From contig CAXYDR010000003.1 in assembly GCA_964276095.1 (NCBI GenBank), positions 1,550,001 through 1,614,000 of the forward strand: a stretch of DNA of 64,000 bases, read 5' to 3'. Source of the DNA: GCA-2733415 sp964276095. Lineage in GTDB: Bacteria > Bacteroidota > Bacteroidia > Flavobacteriales > Flavobacteriaceae. Position numbers and translations under genes: made by a program. Positions 53,695-62,100 of the stretch are shown here, piece by piece. Under the pieces are notes generated by a model. The model searched no databases, was not told the origin of the DNA, and was given only the letters and a program-made list of their open reading frames with translations. Each line of letters starts with the position of its first letter. The stretch's first letter is position 1.

Positions 53695-53767
53695 TCATTT
53701 CGTGGGCAGGAGAAATCTAATCAGAGTAGGGTTTAATGTGTAATCTCTTTTGATGTAGAGATGACAA
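53695..53767. repeat. Degenerate copy of a palindromic intergenic repeat
   Basis: tcatttcg ... ggagaaatct ... aatctc ... gatgaca repeats the order of arms of the intact palindrome at 34483-34562 with several mismatches. It occupies most of the ruvB-P450 gap. Confidence 0.45.
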
Positions 53768-53795
53768 TTGTGTTAAAATTTATAATTTAAGAAAA

Positions 53796-55118
53796 ATGAT
53801 TGATAGTAGATTACATAAAATATCTTTCATAAAGGTATTACTGAATACAGCAAGTATTTTAAAAAACCCACTGCCTTTTCATAATAAGAATTTTACTAAA
53901 TACGGTGATAGTTTTTCTATTAGTTTAGGAAAAGGAAATCCTATTATTTTTTCCCGAGATCCTATTATAGCGAAACACATATTACAGAAGAATCATAAAA
54001 ACTACATCAAGTCAGAATTGCAAACACATTATCTGGCCAAATACATAGGTAATGGTCTGCTAACCGCCAATGGTCATTATTGGTTACAGCAAAGGAGATT
54101 GATTCAACCAGCTTTTCATAAAAAAAAATTAGAAAGCTTGATGGGAATCATGTTTTCGGAAATTAAATTGCAGCTTCAGGAAATTTCAGGAAATGAAACA
54201 ATTGATGTTTTTCCCATTATGAACGATTTAGCTTTTAATGTAGTTGCCAAATCATTATTCAGCTATACTGATAAAGGAAATAAGATTCATAGACTCCAAG
54301 AAATAACAGAAGGAATTCAGGAAATGTTGATTAAGGAATTGAGGCAACCATTTAAGAAATGGTGGTTTAAACTAAATGGTAGTTTACAAAGAGCGAAACA
54401 ATTAAGTAAAGAAGCCAGGGTAATTTTATTAGAAATTATTCAAGAGAGAAAAGATAGCAATTCTGCTCCAGATGATTTACTCCAGATGTTGTTAGATTCA
54501 CGATATGAAGATGGCTCTTCAATGACTAATGAGCAATTAATAGATGAGATCCTTATTTTGTTTGTAGCAGGACATGAAACTACTTCTAATGCCTTAACCT
54601 TTTCTTTGCAATTAGTAGCTCAAGACAAAGCTATTCAAAAAAAAATACGTGATGAGATAAGCTTGTTTGATGTAAATGATATTTTAAATAGTATTCAAAA
54701 TCTGCCATATACCAAACAATGCATTGAAGAAACGTTACGTATGTACCCGCCAGCCTATTTTTCAGATCGTTTGAGTTTAGAAGATGATGAGTGCAATGGA
54801 GTGAAAATCCCGAAAAACACACAGGTGTTATTGTCTTATTACGAAATGCATAGGCATCAAGATTATTGGAGTAATCCAGAAAAATTTGACCCAGATCGTT
54901 TTCAATTGGACAACAAAAAAAAATATTCAGCTAGTTATTTTCCGTTTGGGGCAGGGCCAAGAATGTGTATAGGAAATAATTTTGCGATGTATGAAATGAT
55001 TCTAACTCTAGCTGAAGTGGTTAAGGATTACGAACTAGAACCAGTGAGTGAAATAGAAATTAATCCCTTAATAACATTGAAGCCTAAATTGGCAACTATT
55101 AGTTTTAAGAAGTTATAA
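53796..55118 (+). CDS. Cytochrome P450
   Basis: A 440-residue soluble-type P450. The I-helix motif AGHETTSN (258-265) has the oxygen-activating acid/Thr pair, the K-helix motif is EETLRMYPP (about 306-314), PDRF lies near 366, and the heme loop is FGAGPRMCIGNN with Cys391 as thiolate ligand. There is no N-terminal membrane anchor. The substrate is unknown; the sequence is nearest to CYP4/CYP102-like bacterial P450s by its motif set. Not paired with a redox partner gene here. Confidence 0.95.
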   Translation: MIDSRLHKISFIKVLLNTASILKNPLPFHNKNFTKYGDSFSISLGKGNPIIFSRDPIIAKHILQKNHKNYIKSELQTHYLAKYIGNGLLTANGHYWLQQRRLIQPAFHKKKLESLMGIMFSEIKLQLQEISGNETIDVFPIMNDLAFNVVAKSLFSYTDKGNKIHRLQEITEGIQEMLIKELRQPFKKWWFKLNGSLQRAKQLSKEARVILLEIIQERKDSNSAPDDLLQMLLDSRYEDGSSMTNEQLIDEILILFVAGHETTSNALTFSLQLVAQDKAIQKKIRDEISLFDVNDILNSIQNLPYTKQCIEETLRMYPPAYFSDRLSLEDDECNGVKIPKNTQVLLSYYEMHRHQDYWSNPEKFDPDRFQLDNKKKYSASYFPFGAGPRMCIGNNFAMYEMILTLAEVVKDYELEPVSEIEINPLITLKPKLATISFKKL

Positions 55119-55212
55119 TATATAACAATGATTAATAAATGATGATTAGTTATGAAGCAACTATTGATTAATAAATTAGTGCTGTAAGTTTTATTGTTTT
55201 TGAACTCGAAAT

Positions 55213-56136
55213 ATGAATCTAAAAGAAAAGTATACACATTTGATAAAAGTTGAAGCAACACGCCTCGGTTTTTTATCTTGTGGTATTTCTAAGGCTGAAT
55301 TTCTAGAAGACGAAGCGCCAAAATTAGAGGATTGGTTAAAAAATGATTTTCATGGAGAAATGAAATATATGGAGAATCATTTTGATAAACGTTTAGATCC
55401 TCGTTTGTTAGTTGATGATGCGAAGTCGGTTATATCGTTAAGTTATAATTATTATCCGCAACAATTACAGCGAGATCACTCATACAAGATTGCTAAATAT
55501 GCTTATGGGCAAGATTATCATCATGTAATTAAAGGGAAGCTAAAAGAGTTGTCGGTTTTTATTCAAGAGAATATTGGTGATGTTCATGGTCGTGCTTTTG
55601 TAGATTCGGCTCCAGTGATGGAGCGTGCTTGGGCAAAAAAATCCGGACTAGGATGGGGAGGGAAACATTCTTTAGTACTTCAAAAACAACAGGGGTCATT
55701 TTTCTTTTTATCGGAATTAGTTATTGATTTGGACTTGGAATATGATACTCCAATGACTGATCATTGCGGAACTTGTACCAAGTGCATAGATGCTTGTCCA
55801 ACCAAAGCTATTCTTCCTAATAACACAGTTGATGGTAGTAAATGTATTTCTTATTTTACAATTGAGTTAAAAGAAAACATCCCGAATGAATTTAAAGGTC
55901 AATTTGACGATTGGATGTTCGGATGTGATATTTGTCAAGATGTTTGCCCATGGAATCGTTTTTCAAAACCACACAATGAGCCATTGTTTTCTCCTAAATC
56001 TGAATTACTAAATCTGACAAAAAATGACTGGGAAGAAATTACCGAAGATGTGTTTGGTAGAGTGTTTCAAAAGTCAGCAGTAAAAAGAACAAAATTTGCT
56101 GGATTACAACGTAATATTTCTTTTCTTAAAAAATAA
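55213..56136 (+). CDS. queG: Epoxyqueuosine reductase
   Basis: A 307-residue cobalamin-dependent enzyme that reduces epoxyqueuosine in tRNA to queuosine. Two 4Fe-4S motifs are seen, CGTCTKCIDACP (about residues 190-201) and CDICQDVCPWN (about 237-247). SLSYNYYPQ and the KYAYGQDYH stretch (about 92-100) match the N-terminal cobalamin/substrate domain. The C-terminal HEAT-like part found in E. coli is shorter here, as is common in this phylum. Confidence 0.95.
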   Translation: MNLKEKYTHLIKVEATRLGFLSCGISKAEFLEDEAPKLEDWLKNDFHGEMKYMENHFDKRLDPRLLVDDAKSVISLSYNYYPQQLQRDHSYKIAKYAYGQDYHHVIKGKLKELSVFIQENIGDVHGRAFVDSAPVMERAWAKKSGLGWGGKHSLVLQKQQGSFFFLSELVIDLDLEYDTPMTDHCGTCTKCIDACPTKAILPNNTVDGSKCISYFTIELKENIPNEFKGQFDDWMFGCDICQDVCPWNRFSKPHNEPLFSPKSELLNLTKNDWEEITEDVFGRVFQKSAVKRTKFAGLQRNISFLKK

Positions 56137-56170
56137 ATTAGGTAAAACTTTCATAATTGAAACATAGGTA

Positions 56171-56178
56171 TAACTTTG
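56171..56178 (+). promoter_or_regulatory. Candidate -7 promoter element for the malic enzyme gene
   Basis: TAACTTTG matches TAnnTTTG, with the predicted start about 18 bases before the ATG at 56202. Confidence 0.5.
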
Positions 56179-56201
56179 TATAATTATACTAATATTGAGT
56201 T

Positions 56202-58484
56202 ATGAGTAAAAAAAGAATGAGGCATGAAGCATTAATTTATCATGCGAAACCTGTACCCGGAAAAATAAAAGTAGTACCAACAAAAAAATACGCTACTCAG
56301 CGTGATTTGGCATTGGCCTATTCACCAGGTGTTGCAGAGCCTTGTTTAGAAATTGAAAAAAATCCAGAAGACGCATATCGATATACTGCAAAAGGGAATC
56401 TTGTTGCAGTAATTTCAAACGGAACAGCTGTTTTAGGTTTAGGGGATATTGGTCCTTTAGCCTCAAAACCTGTAATGGAAGGAAAAGGATTATTGTTTAA
56501 AATTTTCGCCGACATTGATGTATTCGATATTGAAGTTGATACTAAAGACATTGATGCTTTTGTGGAAACAGTTAAGAATATTGCGCCAACATTTGGAGGG
56601 ATAAATCTTGAAGATATAGCAGCTCCAGAAGCTTTTGAAATAGAAAGAAGATTAATAGAGGAGTTGGATATCCCGGTAATGCATGATGACCAACACGGTA
56701 CGGCAATTATTTCTTCAGCAGCGCTGTTAAATGCTTTAGAAATTGCAGGAAAAGAAATATCCAAAGTTAAAATAGTTATATCAGGTGCAGGTTCGGCAGC
56801 AATATCTTGTGCAAACTTATATGTGCGTTTAGGTGCTAAATATGAAAACATTACGATGTTTGATATTGAAGGTGTTTTGCATAAAGGAAGGACAGATTTA
56901 TTCGATTTACAATTAAAATTTACATCAGGAAAAGCAGGGACGACTCTTGGTGATGCGATGAAAAAAGCTGATGTATTTTTAGGTTTGTCTGTTGGAAATA
57001 TATTAACACCAGATATGTTGTTAGCGATGGCTAACGACCCTATTGTTTTTGCAATGGCAAATCCAACACCAGAAATAGCATACAATGTAGCAATTGATAC
57101 ACGTGATGATATCATTATGGCAACTGGAAGGTCAGATCATCCTAATCAAGTAAACAATGTATTAGGTTTTCCATTTATATTTCGTGGAGCGTTAGATGTT
57201 CGAGCTACGAAAATTAATGAGGAAATGAAGTTAGCAGCTGTTCATGCAATAGCTAAACTAGCAAAAACTCCTGTGCCAGAGCAAGTAAATATTGCTTATG
57301 GTGAAACAAAATTAATTTTTGGAAAGGAATATATTATTCCTAAGCCATTTGATCCAAGGTTAATATCTGAAATACCTCCAGCGATTGCTAAAGCAGCAAT
57401 GGAATCTGGTGTAGCTACAAATCCTATTGAGGATTGGGTTAAGTATGAAGAAGAATTAATGCAGCGTTTAGGTTCTGATAATAAGTTGGTTAGGTTGATT
57501 CATAGAAGAGCTAAGTCAGATCCCAAAAGAATTATATTTGCTGAGGCTGATCATTTAGATGTGTTGAAGGCTGCTCAAATTGTATTTGAAGAAGGAATAG
57601 GTACTCCAATTTTATTAGGTAACAGAGAGATTATTTTAGAATTAAAAGCAGAAATTGGTTTTGATGAAGAAGTGATGATTATCGACCCGAAAATAGATGA
57701 AGAAGAAGAACGAAGAGAGCGTTACGCAAAAAAATATTGGGAAAAATCAAGAAGAAAAGGTAAAACGCTTTTAGAGGCTAAAAAATGGATGCGCGAACGT
57801 AACTATTTTGCTGCAATGATGGTAAATGAAGGAGATGCTGATGCTTTGATCACTGGATATTCTAGAAGTTACCCAACAGTTTTAAAACCAATGTTGGAGC
57901 TTATAGGTATGGCGAAAGGTGTATCAAGAGTAGCGGCAACGAACTTAATGATGACAGAAAGAGGGCCGATGTTTCTATCGGACACCTCAATAAATATAAA
58001 CCCAACAGCAAGAGAATTAGCGGTAATTGCAAAAATGACTTCAAGGACGGTTAAATTGTTTGGTATGGAGCCAATTATGGCCATGATGTCCTATTCTAAT
58101 TTTGGTTCGTCAAATCATGAATCGTCAGAAAAAGTTTCTCAAGCAGTTTCGTATTTACATAAATACTATCCGGATTTAGTTGTTGATGGTGAATTACAAA
58201 TGGATTTTGCATTAAATTCTGAGATGTTAAGTGAAAACTTCCCGTTTTCTAAACTGGCTGGTAAAAAAGTAAACACATTAGTTTTTCCGAATTTAGATGC
58301 TGCAAACATTTCTTATAAAATGTTAAAAGAATTGAATAAGGCAGAATCTATTGGGCCGATTTTAATGGGGATGAATAAAGCTGTTCACGTAATTCAATTA
58401 GGAGCAAAAGTTGAGGAAATGGTTAATATGGCAGCTGTTGCGGTAGTAGATGCACAACAGAAAGAAGGTATGGAAAATGGGTAA
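56202..58484 (+). CDS. maeB: NADP-dependent malic enzyme with C-terminal phosphotransacetylase-like domain
   Basis: A 760-residue fusion. The N-terminal malic enzyme (about residues 1-430) converts malate to pyruvate, CO2 and NADPH: YSPGVAEPC (about 38-46), GLGDIGPLASKPVMEGK (about 79-95), MHDDQHGTA (about 160-168) and IVISGAGSAAISCAN (about 191-205) for NADP. The C-terminal 330 residues (from RAKSDPKRIIFAEADH, about 435) resemble phosphate acetyltransferase, a regulatory part binding acetyl-CoA in MaeB proteins. Its own promoter is upstream; ruvA follows after 63 bases. Confidence 0.97.
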   Translation: MSKKRMRHEALIYHAKPVPGKIKVVPTKKYATQRDLALAYSPGVAEPCLEIEKNPEDAYRYTAKGNLVAVISNGTAVLGLGDIGPLASKPVMEGKGLLFKIFADIDVFDIEVDTKDIDAFVETVKNIAPTFGGINLEDIAAPEAFEIERRLIEELDIPVMHDDQHGTAIISSAALLNALEIAGKEISKVKIVISGAGSAAISCANLYVRLGAKYENITMFDIEGVLHKGRTDLFDLQLKFTSGKAGTTLGDAMKKADVFLGLSVGNILTPDMLLAMANDPIVFAMANPTPEIAYNVAIDTRDDIIMATGRSDHPNQVNNVLGFPFIFRGALDVRATKINEEMKLAAVHAIAKLAKTPVPEQVNIAYGETKLIFGKEYIIPKPFDPRLISEIPPAIAKAAMESGVATNPIEDWVKYEEELMQRLGSDNKLVRLIHRRAKSDPKRIIFAEADHLDVLKAAQIVFEEGIGTPILLGNREIILELKAEIGFDEEVMIIDPKIDEEEERRERYAKKYWEKSRRKGKTLLEAKKWMRERNYFAAMMVNEGDADALITGYSRSYPTVLKPMLELIGMAKGVSRVAATNLMMTERGPMFLSDTSININPTARELAVIAKMTSRTVKLFGMEPIMAMMSYSNFGSSNHESSEKVSQAVSYLHKYYPDLVVDGELQMDFALNSEMLSENFPFSKLAGKKVNTLVFPNLDAANISYKMLKELNKAESIGPILMGMNKAVHVIQLGAKVEEMVNMAAVAVVDAQQKEGMENG

Positions 58485-58518
58485 ATAAAAGCATTTACAA
58501 ATGTTGCTAAAAAAAGTG

Positions 58519-58526
58519 TATTTTTG
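58519..58526 (+). promoter_or_regulatory. Candidate -7 promoter element for ruvA
   Basis: TATTTTTG matches TAnnTTTG, about 22 bases before the ruvA ATG. Confidence 0.5.
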
Positions 58527-58547
58527 AACTTAATTCAATTTTAAAAA

Positions 58548-59129
58548 ATGATAACACAAATTCAGGGGAAATTAATAGAGAAAAACCCTACTAATGTTGT
58601 TGTTGACTGTAATGGTGTGTGTTATGAAATAAATATTTCTATGCACACTTTTTCATTGTTACCAGCGAGTGATTTTTTAAAAATATACACCCATCTTCAA
58701 GTAAAGGAAGATTCACATACGTTATACGGTTTTATTGAAAAAGCAGAACGTGAATTATTCAGGTTGTTAATATCAGTTTCTGGTATAGGGACTAATACGG
58801 CAAGAGTAATGTTATCATCACTTTCTCCTAAACAAATACAGCAGGCAATTGCGGTTGCTGACGTGGCTACAATACAATCTATAAAAGGTATTGGAGCTAA
58901 AACTGCACAACGAGTAATATTAGATTTAAAAGAAAAAGTGTTAAAAGTGTTTGGAATGGACGAAGTTTCTGATGCTTTAAACAATACTAACAAAGAAGAA
59001 GCGTTATCTGCTTTAGAGGTTTTAGGATACGCAAGGAAGCAAGCTGAAAAAGTTTGTAATAAAATAATAAGCACAACTCCTGATGCAACGGTTGAAACAA
59101 TCATTAAGTTAGCATTGAAGAGTTTGTAA
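58548..59129 (+). CDS. ruvA: Holliday junction branch migration protein RuvA
   Basis: A 193-residue protein that holds the four-way junction for RuvB. The N-terminal OB fold starts MITQIQGKLIEKNPTNVVVD. The two helix-hairpin-helix motifs are LISVSGIGTNTARVML (about residues 73-88) and IKGIGAKTAQRVILDLK (about 108-124). Domain III at the C terminus (ALSALEVLGYARKQAEK) binds RuvB. It stands 22 bases before sprA, an order common in the family. Confidence 0.97.
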   Translation: MITQIQGKLIEKNPTNVVVDCNGVCYEINISMHTFSLLPASDFLKIYTHLQVKEDSHTLYGFIEKAERELFRLLISVSGIGTNTARVMLSSLSPKQIQQAIAVADVATIQSIKGIGAKTAQRVILDLKEKVLKVFGMDEVSDALNNTNKEEALSALEVLGYARKQAEKVCNKIISTTPDATVETIIKLALKSL

Positions 59130-59151
59130 AATGAGTTAAGTAAGAAAAATA

Positions 59152-62100
59152 ATGAGCATTTTAGCACAACGAATTTTTGGGGTTTTAGTTTTGGTTTCTG
59201 CAATTGTATTTGCTCAGGATCCAGTAGCAAATGATTCAATTATACAACCACAAACAGGATATAATTTAGGGCATTTAAATGTCCCTAATCCTACTAGTAT
59301 TACATCTAAATACACTTACGATCCATTTACTGATAGATATATTTATACAGAATCTATTGGTGATTTTAATATTAATTACCCCGTTATTCTCACTCCAAAA
59401 GAATATGAAAAGTTGGTGTTACAAGAGTATATGCAAGGGTATTACAAATCGAAACTTGATGCACTTGAAGGAAAAAAAGAAGGTTCGGAAGAGGCTCGAA
59501 AAAACCTTTTACCAGAGTTTTACATAAATTCTGGTTTTTTTGAATCAGTTTTTGGAGGAAATACTATTGAAGTTATTCCACAGGGATATGTATCAATGGA
59601 TATTGGTTTTTTGCATTCAAAGCAAGATAATCCAGTATTGTCACCAGAAAATAAATCAAGTTTTACATTTGATTTTGACCAACAAATTAGCTTGAGTCTG
59701 CTAGGGAAAGTCGGTAAACGATTGCAGATTACTGCAAATTATGACACTGAATCAGTATTTGATTTTCAAAATCAAATAAAATTAGAGTTTACGCCTACCG
59801 AAGATGATATCATTAGAAAAATTGAAGTGGGTAATGTTAGTATGCCTTTGAATAGTACTTTAATTACTGGTGCCCAAAGTTTATTTGGTGTAAAAACAGA
59901 ATTACAATTTGGAAAAACGACCGTTACTGCTGTGTATTCAGAGCAGAAATCACAACGTCAAAGCGTTACTGCTGAAGGTGGTGGTACTTTGGAAGATTTT
60001 AATTTATTTGCTTTAGATTATGATGAGAGTAGGCACTTTTTCTTGTCACAATATTTTAGGAATAATTATGATAAAACCTTAGAAAATTATCCTTTTATAA
60101 ATTCAAATATTCAAATTACTCGTTTAGAAGTTTGGGTAACTAACAGAAACAATACAGTTAATAACGTTAGAAACATTGTTGCTTTACAGGATTTAGGAGA
60201 GTCAACTAATTTAGGTGAGCCTGCCGTTTCTGTTTCTGCAGGTCCAAATGCATATCCAGATAACAGTAATAACGGATTAAATCCTGAAACGATAGGTTCG
60301 GGGTCCATTTTAACTGATCAAATTAGGGATATAGCTACGGTTCAGCAAGGTTTTGGTGCATTGTCAACAATTGCAAGTGAAGGAACTGATTATTCAAAAT
60401 TAGAGAATGCCAGAAAGTTAACTGAAAATTCAGAATACAATTATAATGCTCAACTTGGGTACCTTTCTTTAAATCAAAGATTAACCAATGATGAAGTATT
60501 AGCAGTAGCTTATCAATTTACTGTCGGAGGACAGGTATATCAAGTAGGGGAATTTGCAACAGATGGGGTAGATGCTACAACAGTTGATAGTGGAACAGGT
60601 GCGGTTACAAATAATAATTTAGTGTTAAAAATGCTTAAAAGTAATTTAACTACTGTTGCTGAACCTGTATGGGATTTGATGATGAAAAATGTTTATGCTC
60701 TTGGTGCGTATCAGTTAAGTCAAGAGTCATTTAAATTAGATATATTATATACGGATCCATCTCCAGTAAATTTTATATCTGAAGTGCCTGGAACTCCGTT
60801 GCCATCAGATGTAGAACAAACAACATTACTACAAGTCTTTGACTTAGATAAATTAAATACCAACAACGATCCGCAACAAGGTGGAGATGGTTTTTTTGAT
60901 TTTTACCCAGGAATAACTGTAAATACAGAAAATGGAAGTGTGTTTTTTACCAAAGTTGAGCCATTTGGGGAATACTTATTTGATAAGTTAGATTTAACTC
61001 CAGGTGTAGGACCTGAAGAGTATGATGATGGAATAGATCTTACTGATTCAGAACTAGCGAACTGGAATGATAACCAGACAAAGTATGTATATAAAAACTT
61101 ATATGCTTCTACAAAAACGGTTGCAGCAGAAGATGCAGCAAAAAATAAGTTTCAGTTAAAAGGACGTTATAAATCTACAGGAGGTGGTGGAATATCTATA
61201 GGAGCTTTTAATGTGCCAAGAGGATCTGTTACGGTTACTGCAGGTGGTAGGCAATTAATTGAAGGTGTTGATTATACGGTTGACTATCAACTAGGTAGAG
61301 TGCAGATTCACGATGAAGCTTTAAAAGCATCAGGAACGCCAATTGATATTTCTGTAGAGAATAATGCAGCATTTGGGCAGCAATCAAAACGATTTGCAGG
61401 AATAAATGTAGAGCATAAATTCAATGATAATTTTCAAATTGGAGGAACTTTTTTAAATTTAAAAGAGAAGCCGTTAACTCAAAAAGCTAATTTAGGTTAT
61501 GAGCCAATAAACAATACGATTATTGGTTTTAATGGTAATTATTCTACTGAAGTGCCGTTTTTAACTCGTTTGGCTAATAAGTTACCAAACATTGATACCG
61601 ATGTGCCTTCAAATGTTTCTGTTCGTGGTGAGTTTGCATACTTATTGCCAGGTTCGCCAAAACAAACAAAACAAAATGGGGAAGCAACTACTTATGTAGA
61701 TGATTTTGAAGGAGCTCAATCTGCAATTGATGTGAAATCTCCATTATCATGGAAATTAGCAAGTATTCCTAGGAGTAAAGGTTCTAGTAACTTATTGAGT
61801 GATCCTATACCAAATAACGATATTGCACAAGGGTTCAGGCGAGCAAAATTATCATGGTATGGAATCGACCCGATTTTTTATAGTAATAATAAGCCTTCTG
61901 GGGTTTCTGATGATGATATTTCAACATTAGAAACAAGACGAATATTTATTGATGAAGTAAATGATCAGGATATAGCACAAGGACAAACTACTGTATTGCA
62001 AACATTAGATTTAGCGTATTACCCAGATCAAAGAGGGCCATATAATAATTATGATCCTGCGGTACAAACTTCGTTTGAAACAACGCCGTCTAATAACTGG

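Noticed and set aside
56318..57115. 265-codon frame antisense to the malic enzyme gene
   Set aside because: Shadow of maeB on the opposite strand; composition is that of a complementary frame and no domain is seen.
58697..59239. 180-codon frame antisense to ruvA and the sprA start
   Set aside because: Shadow frame crossing two confident genes.
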